Below, piece by piece: positions 28,262 to 35,487 of a stretch of DNA of 64,000 bases. A program made the translations under genes and the position numbers. The DNA is from Candidatus Contubernalis alkalaceticus (GTDB lineage Bacteria; Bacillota; Dethiobacteria; SKNC01). How positions within the stretch are numbered: position 1 is the stretch's first letter; every line of letters begins with the position of its first letter. The notes beneath the pieces are model-generated. The model did no database searches and was not told the origin of the DNA. It saw only the letters and a list, made by a program, of their open reading frames with translations. The stretch lies in contig NZ_CP054699.1 in the NCBI RefSeq assembly GCF_022558445.1, positions 638,001 through 702,000 on the forward strand, given 5' to 3'.

Positions 28262-29098
28262 ATGAAAATGAAATGGCACAGCAAGATTTTCCTTACCATT
28301 ACAGTTCTTTTAATGTTGGTGTTCTCGGTAAGTGGACAGGCTTTTGCCCAGGTAACAGGTAGAGACATAGCTAACGAAGCTTCAAAGTACGAAGGAAGGC
28401 CAGTTTTTAGAAATTCCGCTACTGCAGTACAAGACATATACAGTAGTGTAGGAATTCAACTGCCTGATACCTTAGATGCGTTGAGACAGCAGGGGACGTT
28501 GGTAAGAAGAGCTGAACATTTACAACCAGGAGATATCATTTTTTTCGGACATAGCTCCAGCAATTTAACTTCTGCCGGCGTTTATATAGGGAACAACCAG
28601 TTCATTCTTTCTTGGCGGCCATATGGAACAATTCGGGCCATCAGCCTAAGTTCACAGGATGCCTTACGTTATGCCCTTTTTGCAAGACGCATAGTTAATG
28701 TCGCAGACAATATAAGAGAACAGGTTATTCAGGAAGGATTAAAATATGTAGGCACCCCTTATCAATATAACTCAAGCCGTTCCAGTACAGCTACGTTTGA
28801 TTGCTCTGATTTTGTGAGAAGAACATATTTTGATGCAACAGGATCATGGATACCGGGCAATTCAAGAACTCAAGCTGCCTATGTAAGTCAGAATGGTAAA
28901 ACAACAACAAACTGGAGAAATTTACAGCGTGGAGATCTCATGTTTTTTACTAATTCGGAAGGAACCGTAAACCACGTAGCAATATATATGGGAGACAGCC
29001 AAATATTGCATGCAACCAGTACCCGTGGAGTTCACGTAGGCACAATGACCAGCTATTGGAATAACTGTTTCTCTTTCGGAGGAAATATTTTAGATTAA
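28262..29098 (+). CDS. Secreted NlpC/P60 (C40) peptidase with a degenerate first domain
   Basis: This 278-residue exported protein has a signal peptide (positive start, hydrophobic ILTI-type core, AFA cleavage near residue 29). Residues 35-150 form a first NlpC/P60-like domain that lacks the catalytic cysteine (FRNSATAVQDIYSS) but keeps the LQPGDIIFF strand. Residues 158-278 form an intact second domain with C181 (FDCSDF), H238 (NHVAIYMG) and H250 (HATS). Such enzymes cut stem peptides of peptidoglycan; the first domain may only bind the wall. Its position among YheC/YheD genes suggests a spore cortex or germination role. The AGGAGG site supports the start. A copy of its last 49 bases lies at 32769-32817. 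Confidence 0.9.
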   Translation: MKMKWHSKIFLTITVLLMLVFSVSGQAFAQVTGRDIANEASKYEGRPVFRNSATAVQDIYSSVGIQLPDTLDALRQQGTLVRRAEHLQPGDIIFFGHSSSNLTSAGVYIGNNQFILSWRPYGTIRAISLSSQDALRYALFARRIVNVADNIREQVIQEGLKYVGTPYQYNSSRSSTATFDCSDFVRRTYFDATGSWIPGNSRTQAAYVSQNGKTTTNWRNLQRGDLMFFTNSEGTVNHVAIYMGDSQILHATSTRGVHVGTMTSYWNNCFSFGGNILD

Positions 29099-29143
29099 TA
29101 GTAAATTATTATCTATTCTGAGATATTTTAGCCGCTAATATAT

Positions 29144-29803
29144 TTATATCAGGCGGTGTTTTAAGGCGAACAATACCGCCTGGGTGCGGTCGCTGATACC
29201 CAGTTTGCCGTAAATGGAGCTGACATGATTTTTCACCGTTCCTTCGCTTAAATGGAGCTGGGAGGCAATAGCTGAGTTGCTTAAGCCTTCAGCCATCAGT
29301 GCCAGGATATTTAGCTCCCGCCGGGTCAGCGGTTCTATCAGGGTATCATATTTTTCATGCAATTCACCGGCGGGAAGCTGTCCGGCAGCCTGGGCTACCA
29401 GGCGGGCGGCGATTTCAGGCTGCATAAAAATATCACCGCGGTAAATGGCGCGAATAGACTCAGCCAGTTTTTCCGAGGGAAGGTCTTTTAAAAGATAGGT
29501 TTTAGCCCCCGCTTTCAGGCCCTTTACTATTAAATCATCCTCCAGGAAAGTGGTTAAGATAATGATTTTAACCGAAGGATGTGCAGCAGTGATGCGGCGG
29601 GTGGCTTCAACACCGTCCATCTGCGGCATCCGTATATCCATCAGCACAACATCCGGGGGTTTTTCCAGGCAAAACTTAACAGCTTCCTGGCCGTTGGCAG
29701 CTGTTCCGGCAATCAAGAAATCACTTTCCAGCTCCAGAATAGTACTCAGTCCTTCCCTCATCAACGTCTGGTCATCAACTATCAAAATTCTAATCCTGGT
29801 CAC
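29144..29803 (-). CDS. NarL/FixJ family response regulator
   Basis: This 219-residue regulator has a receiver domain with the acidic pair (VDDQ), phosphoacceptor D56 (VVLMDIRMPQMDG) and conserved lysine (YLLKDLP), then a LuxR helix-turn-helix (LTRRELNILALMAEGLSNSA). I chose the GTG at 29803 because AAGGAG lies 6 bases upstream; a TTG at 29824 is in frame but poorly supported. It overlaps the histidine kinase gene by 14 bases, so the two are cotranscribed and form a two-component pair. Two relics of a close copy lie at 18526-18738 and 31846-31873. Confidence 0.94.
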   Translation of the reverse strand: MTRIRILIVDDQTLMREGLSTILELESDFLIAGTAANGQEAVKFCLEKPPDVVLMDIRMPQMDGVEATRRITAAHPSVKIIILTTFLEDDLIVKGLKAGAKTYLLKDLPSEKLAESIRAIYRGDIFMQPEIAARLVAQAAGQLPAGELHEKYDTLIEPLTRRELNILALMAEGLSNSAIASQLHLSEGTVKNHVSSIYGKLGISDRTQAVLFALKHRLI

Positions 29804-30983
29804 ATGCTTCTCCTTCCACTTCAACCCTCACCAGGAAACCATGAGGGCTTCGGTTAATAAATTCTACCCGGCCTCCTTCTGCAGCTATCCTTTCACGAAT
29901 GCCTTTCAAACCAAAGCCTTCAAGAATTTCTCGGCAGCCCCGCCCATCATCTTCTATTTTCAGCAGCAAAGTATTCCTACGCTGTTTTAACGTGACCGTA
30001 ATGAATCCGGCTCCGCTGTGGCGCAGGCTGTTAGCAATACTTTCCTGTATTACCCGGTAGAAAGGAAGTTCCAATGCCTTTGGAACAGCAGCTCCATCTT
30101 CCAGGGAAATATGAACTTTTATCCCACTGCCATCAAGTTCCCGTGACAGCCCTTTTAATGCGGCATCGAAACCCAGGGTATCCAGCTCATGGGGCCGCAG
30201 CTCTTTGATGGAGCGGCGCACCTCCTGGAGCCCCTTGCGGGCCTGTTCCTGGCTCTTTTCCAGTTCTGCCAGGGCCCTGTCAGTGTCCACTGGCATCAGC
30301 TTTCTACCGGCTTCCAGGCTGATAATTACTGTGGTCAGGGTATGGGCCAGTGTATCGTGGATTTCCCGAGCCATGCGGTTTCTTTCTTCCATAACCGCCA
30401 GCTGCTCCTGTTCTTTGCTGTTTTTCAGCAGTTTTTGATATGCTTCATCCAACTCCCTTCGGGAACGCTCCAGCTCTCTTAATGCAGATTCCGCCCTGTC
30501 TTTTTCTTCAATCTGCCGCCTGGCCAAGTAGCTGATCCCGTAACCGAAAAACAGGAAAAGGCCGTTAATGAGAATCAGGACCAGGTTGTTTGTAGTGAAA
30601 GCATCCCGCCAGTAAAAACCGGCCAGTCCAAAGCCAAAGTACCCCCCGATGGAGAGGAGAAAAATGTAGTCTCCTACCGGGCGAGGATAGGCAATCAAAC
30701 TTTCTGCGATTAGAACCACCAGCAGGACACTACCGATAGCACTGATGTCCATGGAAATAAAGAAGTAGAGAAGAATTAACTGCAGAAAAAGGCTGGATTT
30801 AGAAAATTGCCGGGCTTCACGATCCAGGTAAAAGCTTCTAATATTGTCCACCATGAAAACCAGAAGAAGAGGAAGCAGCGGCCCTTTTAAGTCCAGGGGC
30901 TGGTTGCTTATGGTGACCCAGAGGGTTGTAATATAGACCCCATACTTGGCCAGAGTCAAAATCAAGGCAGTCTTTTTGTCCAT
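29790..30983 (-). CDS. NarX/DesK-type sensor histidine kinase
   Basis: This 397-residue kinase has about five or six N-terminal membrane helices (residues 5-165) with very short loops, a coiled-coil linker, a HisKA_3 dimerisation region with the phosphorylated H209 (REIHDTLAHTL), and a HATPase domain (VIQESIANSLRHSGA, then DDGRGC). The lack of a large extracellular domain suggests membrane state or a small compound as the signal, as in DesK or LiaS relatives. It pairs with the regulator that overlaps its 3' end. The small membrane protein gene 256 bases upstream may be part of the same system. Confidence 0.93.
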   Translation of the reverse strand: MDKKTALILTLAKYGVYITTLWVTISNQPLDLKGPLLPLLLVFMVDNIRSFYLDREARQFSKSSLFLQLILLYFFISMDISAIGSVLLVVLIAESLIAYPRPVGDYIFLLSIGGYFGFGLAGFYWRDAFTTNNLVLILINGLFLFFGYGISYLARRQIEEKDRAESALRELERSRRELDEAYQKLLKNSKEQEQLAVMEERNRMAREIHDTLAHTLTTVIISLEAGRKLMPVDTDRALAELEKSQEQARKGLQEVRRSIKELRPHELDTLGFDAALKGLSRELDGSGIKVHISLEDGAAVPKALELPFYRVIQESIANSLRHSGAGFITVTLKQRRNTLLLKIEDDGRGCREILEGFGLKGIRERIAAEGGRVEFINRSPHGFLVRVEVEGEACDQD

Positions 30984-31172
30984 GTATTTTTAATATCTCC
31001 TCTAAATATATTATTAATATTCCAGTTAACTGTCACCGGCTGGTCTATTGGCACTCTTGTGTACAGGTTTTTTATCATTGTTATTTGTAGCCGGGCAGTA
31101 CTTTTCAGTATCGTTTCGTTAGTACAATGTTAATATTTCTATATATTGAACGTTTTTCCTGCCGATAATACC

Positions 31173-31205
31173 GTGGGGCGCAGCCGACCGCGCCCCACTA
31201 TTTTT
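31173..31205 (+). terminator. GC-rich terminator hairpin
   Basis: GTGGGGCGC (31173-31181) and GCGCCCCAC (31190-31198) pair perfectly and are followed by TATTTTT on the plus strand. Both neighbouring genes are on the minus strand, so the T-run points the wrong way for them; it may stop antisense transcription, or the stem alone may weaken read-through into the kinase gene. Confidence 0.6.
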
Positions 31206-31238
31206 CATGAGCTCAACTTTTTTTCTCCAGGGCAAACC

Positions 31239-31757
31239 CTATGAATTTTCTTTGTTTTTCCTGCTCCCTAAAATGAGCCAAAGCCCGGCTCCCAACAGAA
31301 CTGTTATCCAGATATAATTCAGCGCCTGCAGGGGAAAGTCCATATTCCATAAATCCTGGAGGGTGAGCAGTACTGCAAAAAATATTAATCCACCCGCAGG
31401 ATAAAGCGGCCAGAAACGTTCACCATGGTCCAGATCTTTAAACCAAAAGGTGTGTATAATAAATACTCCCAAAAAGCTCAGCCCCAAACTGAGAAAAAAG
31501 AAACCCGGTGTAGAGTCCCCCGTGATTTGCATGCTTTGGAGCGCAGCGAAAACACCTATAGCCAACAGGACCATACCGGGAATTAGAAAACCAACGCTTC
31601 CGTATTCCTTTCGACCTCCCAGCAGGGCGTAAGCAAAACAAAATCCCAGTCCCAAAGTAAGTAAAAAAATATCCCCCGGGATTACACCTAACTGATTGAA
31701 AAGAAGCGCGATTCCCGCTGCCAACAACAGAATGCCGCCTTTTGTCATTTTTGTCAT
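31239..31757 (-). CDS. Multi-pass membrane protein, LiaI/LiaF transmembrane-like
   Basis: This 172-residue protein has about five membrane helices, beginning GGILLLAAGIALLFNQLGVI, in the pattern of DUF5668/LiaF N-terminal regions. It ends in a charged tail (GSRKNKENS). The ATG follows AAAGGAGAGG. It lies upstream of a DesK/LiaS-like kinase on the same strand, and in LiaFSR systems LiaF is the kinase inhibitor, so it may be the membrane partner of the 29144-30983 pair. It lacks the soluble C-terminal domain of true LiaF, so the role is inferred. Confidence 0.75.
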   Translation of the reverse strand: MTKMTKGGILLLAAGIALLFNQLGVIPGDIFLLTLGLGFCFAYALLGGRKEYGSVGFLIPGMVLLAIGVFAALQSMQITGDSTPGFFFLSLGLSFLGVFIIHTFWFKDLDHGERFWPLYPAGGLIFFAVLLTLQDLWNMDFPLQALNYIWITVLLGAGLWLILGSRKNKENS

Positions 31758-31845
31758 TTTGGATCCTCTCCTTTTTTTCTTTCATTATAAATACGATGGA
31801 GGAGAGATTCCAGTAACTGGAGTCATGAAAGGGGTCATGTTTTTA

Positions 31846-31873
31846 TGTGACCGGGGTAATCCTTAATTCTTTA
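31846..31873 (-). pseudogene. Tiny relic of a response regulator start
   Basis: This 28-bp piece matches 18712-18738 with two mismatches. On the minus strand it reads RITPVT then a stop, the same degraded receiver start as in the larger relic. The surrounding 31786-31996 shows no gene. Confidence 0.45.
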
Positions 31874-31996
31874 TTAAATTAAATTTGCTGCCGCCTGTAA
31901 CAGAAATTGAGGCAGGGTTTAGCATACTCATTTATTAGCGGTGGCCAGTATCTTTAACAACCGCTAATGCACTTTGAAAGACCTTAACCATCTTGA

Positions 31997-32025
31997 TTGA
32001 TTTCATAGCAACAACGGGGTATAAT
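31997..32025 (+). promoter_or_regulatory. Sigma-A promoter of the toxin-antitoxin pair
   Basis: TTGATT (31997-32002) and TATAAT (32020-32025) are 17 bases apart. A perfect short palindrome follows at once. Confidence 0.8.
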
Positions 32026-32027
32026 AT

Positions 32028-32043
32028 TAGTAGAATGCTACTA
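32028..32043 (+). promoter_or_regulatory. Probable antitoxin operator
   Basis: TAGTAG-AATG-CTACTA is a perfect 6-bp inverted repeat with a 4-base centre. It sits between the -10 element and the AAGGAG ribosome binding site. Phd/YefM antitoxins bind such palindromes to repress their own operon. Confidence 0.65.
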
Positions 32044-32058
32044 CAAGGAGTTGATACC

Positions 32059-32349
32059 ATGCAGATTAAACCATCCGCAAGCATCAGACAGAACTATAAT
32101 GAAATTGCGGCTTTGTGTAAGTCTTCCGGTGAACCTGTGTATCTTACTAAAAATGGCGAGGGCGACCTTGTGGTTATGGATATAGAGGCTTTTACACGCC
32201 GGGAAAAAATGCTCAAGCTGCGCGAAGAACTGTTGGCTGTTGAGGAAGATCGTCTAGCTGGACGCGTCGGAGTAACGCCGGATGAATTGGACAAATACCT
32301 TGACAGTATTATAGATGAGGTGGAACATGGAAAAGAAACCTCAATATAA
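32059..32349 (+). CDS. Phd/YefM family antitoxin
   Basis: This 96-residue protein begins MQIKPSASIRQNYNEIAALC, then EPVYLTKNGEGDLVVMDIEA, the N-terminal DNA-binding and dimer fold of Phd/YefM antitoxins. The acidic C-terminal half (LREELLAVEEDRLAGR...) would wrap the toxin. The ATG follows AAGGAG at 8 bases; an upstream in-frame start at 31993 lies before the promoter and is excluded. It overlaps the toxin gene, the usual arrangement. A fragment of a second copy lies at 36976-37080. Confidence 0.92.
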   Translation: MQIKPSASIRQNYNEIAALCKSSGEPVYLTKNGEGDLVVMDIEAFTRREKMLKLREELLAVEEDRLAGRVGVTPDELDKYLDSIIDEVEHGKETSI

Positions 32350-32644
32350 AGTGATTGTCTCCGACCGTGCCCGTCAGATGCTAGCTGGCCATGTTCAATT
32401 TCTGGCACAAAAAAGTCCTACTGCTGCCCGTAGAACAAAGAATGAATTGATGGATGCTATTAGTTCCCTTTCCACCATGCCGGAGCGTTTTCCTTTTCTC
32501 AATGCTGAATTTTTACCGCTTAACAAGTATCATAAGATGTTTGTTGAGAAATGGTATTTAATTCTGTATCAGGTCAAGGGCCAGACAGTGTACGTTGATT
32601 ATATCGTGGATTGCAGTCAGGATTATGGGTGGTTAGTACGATAG
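32327..32644 (+). CDS. RelE/ParE family toxin
   Basis: This 105-residue basic protein has the RelE/ParE superfamily fold pattern: YKVIVSDRARQMLAGHVQFL, helices with RRTKNELMDAISSL, then strands MFVEKWYLILYQVKG and VYVDYIVDC. RelE-type members cleave mRNA on the ribosome and ParE-type members poison gyrase; the sequence does not decide which. I prefer the ATG at 32327, spaced behind GAGGTGG, to the one at 32315. It overlaps the antitoxin by 23 bases, so both are coexpressed. Confidence 0.9.
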   Translation: MEKKPQYKVIVSDRARQMLAGHVQFLAQKSPTAARRTKNELMDAISSLSTMPERFPFLNAEFLPLNKYHKMFVEKWYLILYQVKGQTVYVDYIVDCSQDYGWLVR

Positions 32645-32768
32645 GTTTAAAGGTTTATAATTGATATGTGCAATAAGTTTGAAGTACTCAGTAATTTGGA
32701 CGTATTCTATAATTATCTTTTGAAAGGTGTTTATGATGATGATTGATTTTTGTAAATTCTAAAAACCC

Positions 32769-32817
32769 AAGCTATTGGAATAACTGTTTATCTTTCGGAG
32801 GAAATATTTTAGATTAA
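32769..32817 (+). pseudogene. Copy of the 3' end of the NlpC/P60 gene
   Basis: These 49 bases match 29051-29099 with one mismatch and include the stop codon. Nothing else of the gene is left. The placement just upstream of the GNAT and ATP-grasp 5 genes suggests a former second nlpC copy there. Confidence 0.85.
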
Positions 32818-32825
32818 TTAAAACA

Positions 32826-32849
32826 ATCGCCAATATGGGCGTTTTTTTT
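32826..32849 (+). terminator. Short hairpin with T-run
   Basis: CGCC and GGCG flank a small AT loop and are followed by eight T residues. It may be the original terminator of the lost nlpC copy. Confidence 0.5.
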
Positions 32850-32943
32850 ATATACTATATTAATGCTTACACGCTGCCGGATGATATTGCATATTATGTA
32901 TTAGTAAAGTAATGATGATTACCAGGTATGGAGGTGCATGAAT

Positions 32944-33348
32944 ATGTTATCATACAGGCCAATAAAAAAAAGTGAAAAAGATTACGCGCTTAAATTGGCA
33001 CGGGATGAAGTTAACATTGAGCTAAAAAGATTGAACGACTATAAAACGTATCTTATTTATAATGCCAAAGAAAGAATAGGTTTCGTTAGTTTTGGTTTTA
33101 AGCCGAATAAAAGAATTTATATTTATATACTGGCCTTTGAAAAACAGGCTCAGCGACAGGGATTTGGTTCTATGGTAATTGAATCTGTTATGAGATATGG
33201 ACGTAAAAAAGATAAGTGCTTTAGAGGGCTTACAATTATAATCAATAAAAAAAATAAACAGGCAATCAATGCTGCTAAAAAGTACGGTTTTTTGGTAACC
33301 AGAAAACGTGCAAATTATTTAGATTTAACCAAATCGGTGCCTTCATGA
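32944..33348 (+). CDS. GNAT family N-acetyltransferase
   Basis: This 134-residue protein carries a GNAT core: strands ERIGFVSFGFKPNKRIYIYI and the acetyl-CoA loop AQRQGFGSMVIESVMRYG (Q/R-x-x-G-x-G/A type), ending with NAAKKYGFLVTRKRANYL. The acceptor is unknown. I prefer the second ATG, 9 bases after GGAGG, over one at 32938. Its stop overlaps the region just before ATP-grasp 5, so acetylation and ATP-grasp ligation may act on the same spore component. Confidence 0.85.
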   Translation: MLSYRPIKKSEKDYALKLARDEVNIELKRLNDYKTYLIYNAKERIGFVSFGFKPNKRIYIYILAFEKQAQRQGFGSMVIESVMRYGRKKDKCFRGLTIIINKKNKQAINAAKKYGFLVTRKRANYLDLTKSVPS

Positions 33349-33362
33349 AAGGAGAATCAACA

Positions 33363-34445
33363 ATGATCGGGATCGTATTGTCCCCCACTTCCTTTAATCG
33401 TGAGATAAAACGTTTAAACAAGGAACACAACATTTTAAATCAATACAAAATTTTGGCAAAAAAATACCAGGTAGACTTGTGTATGTTCAGTTTCAAGCAA
33501 ATCTCAAAAAACCTGAAAATGATTGACGCATTTTTTTACTCGTGGAAACAAGACAATCTAATACGGAAAACGTTAGCGTTACCACGAATAAATATCGTCT
33601 ATAATACAAGCTACATTGCCAACCAGGAACAAATTAACAATTTTGAGAAATTACACAATCAGAATATTTATTTTATTAACCTACCTTTAAAATTTCAAGC
33701 AAATAAATTAAGAAATTATGAATATATTCAATCACATAACCAATTAAAAGATCATGTTCCACCTGCGAAACCCTTATCATTCAAGCGTTTAGAATCATTT
33801 ATCCGGCAGTATGATAAAGTCATCATTAAACCAATTTATGGCAAAAAAGGGAGAGGCATGACAATCATTGAAAAAGACCAAATTCAGTATAAGGTCTGTC
33901 AAACTCCCTTAGGGAAAAAAAATTTCACAAATAGTAGATTGAACTCAAATCAAAAAAAGTTATCCATTTCGCATTCACAGCTAAAAGGATTCTATAATAA
34001 AAATTTTGGAAAACCTAAATCTTTTCTGGTTCAACAATGGATTCCATTTAAAGAATTTAAAGGCCGTCCCTTTGATATCAGGGCTGTTGTGCAAAAAAAT
34101 GGCAAAAACAAGTGGCAATTAACAAGCCGTGTAGCCAGAGTCGCGAAGGAGCCAGGACAAATTACTAATTTGAGTCAGGGCGGGGAAATGGTATCATTTT
34201 CCAAAATGCAGCTTAAAAAACATTATAGGGACATTCGTGAATTTTGTCTGGAAATAGCCAAAACTATGGCAAAGGTTTATCCTTGGACTGCAGAAATGGG
34301 TATCGATCTGGCAATTGATAAAAATGGTAAGCTGTGGTATATTGAAACCAATTTTTGTCCTGAAAAAATCAGATGGGTTACCACTTTCAAAATCCCATTT
34401 GAGCATGCGTACTATTTATATACAGAAAAGGTTCTAGGGGACTAA
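33363..34445 (+). CDS. YheC/YheD family ATP-grasp protein 5 (divergent)
   Basis: This 360-residue paralogue is the most divergent. The N-terminal strand is IGIVLSPTSFN, the glycine loop is KPIYGKKGRGMTIIE, the middle has FKEFKGRPFDIRAVVQKNGK, and the metal site is EMGIDLAIDKNGKLWYIETN. Codons are more AT-rich than in paralogues 1 and 2. The start is the ATG with AAAGGAG at 8 bases, inside the 3' end of the acetyltransferase transcript, so the two form an operon. Confidence 0.85.
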   Translation: MIGIVLSPTSFNREIKRLNKEHNILNQYKILAKKYQVDLCMFSFKQISKNLKMIDAFFYSWKQDNLIRKTLALPRINIVYNTSYIANQEQINNFEKLHNQNIYFINLPLKFQANKLRNYEYIQSHNQLKDHVPPAKPLSFKRLESFIRQYDKVIIKPIYGKKGRGMTIIEKDQIQYKVCQTPLGKKNFTNSRLNSNQKKLSISHSQLKGFYNKNFGKPKSFLVQQWIPFKEFKGRPFDIRAVVQKNGKNKWQLTSRVARVAKEPGQITNLSQGGEMVSFSKMQLKKHYRDIREFCLEIAKTMAKVYPWTAEMGIDLAIDKNGKLWYIETNFCPEKIRWVTTFKIPFEHAYYLYTEKVLGD

Positions 34446-34599
34446 TGTGGTGGGGGGGCTGACCCTATTTTTATTCTGTCCAGATAATTTCGCATCTCAT
34501 TTGTTTAGCACTTTTAATTATCATTGCGTCCCAAAAAGAGATGTTATTTCTTTGGTGAATTTTAACAGCCTTTTGCTATTTTAACTTCTTGCGCAAGGG

Positions 34600-34706
34600 T
34601 ACTGGCCGGACCATCAATTTCAGGATTGGTACATCGATGGCCCAGCAGAAAGCCACTCTTGAAATTGGTGGGGCGGATATTCTAAACCTTTCTGATAACC
34701 AGTAAT
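34600..34706 (+). pseudogene. Relic of a coding region (stalk or secreted protein fragment)
   Basis: An open stretch reads TINFRIGTSMAQQKATLEIG and ends NLSDNQ at a stop near 34705. It has no start or ribosome binding site. The pattern recalls copper-amine-oxidase-N stalk domains, but too little is left to be sure. The rest of 34446-34923 has no gene. Confidence 0.3.
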
Positions 34707-34923
34707 GATAACGATTCTTTGTTAACTTCGGAGGTGAGCTTAATCTCTGATTTCTTGATAAGAATTATTAGTTAGTGCTAATATTTTTATTAAAATATTA
34801 AATATGTTGGGGGATTTCTTATTCATTTCCCGTAGTAATAAATAAGAAGTTAACTTCAGTTGTAACAGAGTTAGTTTCAGGTTAAGGGAAATGGGCTACA
34901 AGGCTAAAGGAAGGAGTCACTAG

Positions 34924-35487
34924 ATGAAAATTACAGCAGAAAATGTGATAATACAGCTCCAAAAGAAAAACCCCCAAGCTTTGGAATATCTTTTGGATAA
35001 CTATAACAAAAATATTTACAGTCTTACTTACAGAATATTAAAAGATGTTGGCTGTAATGAAGATATAGAAGAATGTGTAAGTGATGTATTTGTGACTGCC
35101 TGGGAAAACAGCCATAAGTATAACCCTAAAAAGGGAACAATTAAAACCTGGCTGTTCATTGTAGCCAAATATAAAGCCCTGGATTACCGCAGGAAAATTT
35201 ATAAAGAGAAAAATTTAAATAAACAGGAAGAGATAGAATTAGTATCTGAGGAGCAGGTAGAGAACAAAGTAATTTTTAAAGAGGAAATAAAACAGATCAT
35301 GACTGTGATAGACAACCTGGGTGAAACAGATCGACAAATATTTTATCGTCGATATTTTTTTTATGAAGAGATTGAAGATATTTCTGTTTGTTTGAGTTTA
35401 ACCAGGAAAGCAGTAGATAACCGACTCTGGAGGATAAGGAAATTATTGAAAGAACAGTTTTCCAATGAAAGGAGGTCATTTTCATGA
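34924..35487 (+). CDS. ECF-type RNA polymerase sigma factor
   Basis: This 187-residue sigma factor has region 2 (LLDNYNKNIYSLTYRILKDV, then ECVSDVFVTAWENSHKY and WLFIVAKYKALDYRR) and region 4 (LGETDRQIFYRRYFFYEEIE, SLTRKAVDNRLWRIRK). The ribosome binding site is AAAGGAAGGAG. It overlaps the next gene by 4 bases (ATGA), the usual pairing of ECF sigma and its regulator. Target promoters cannot be told from the window; autoregulation is likely. Confidence 0.93.
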   Translation: MKITAENVIIQLQKKNPQALEYLLDNYNKNIYSLTYRILKDVGCNEDIEECVSDVFVTAWENSHKYNPKKGTIKTWLFIVAKYKALDYRRKIYKEKNLNKQEEIELVSEEQVENKVIFKEEIKQIMTVIDNLGETDRQIFYRRYFFYEEIEDISVCLSLTRKAVDNRLWRIRKLLKEQFSNERRSFS

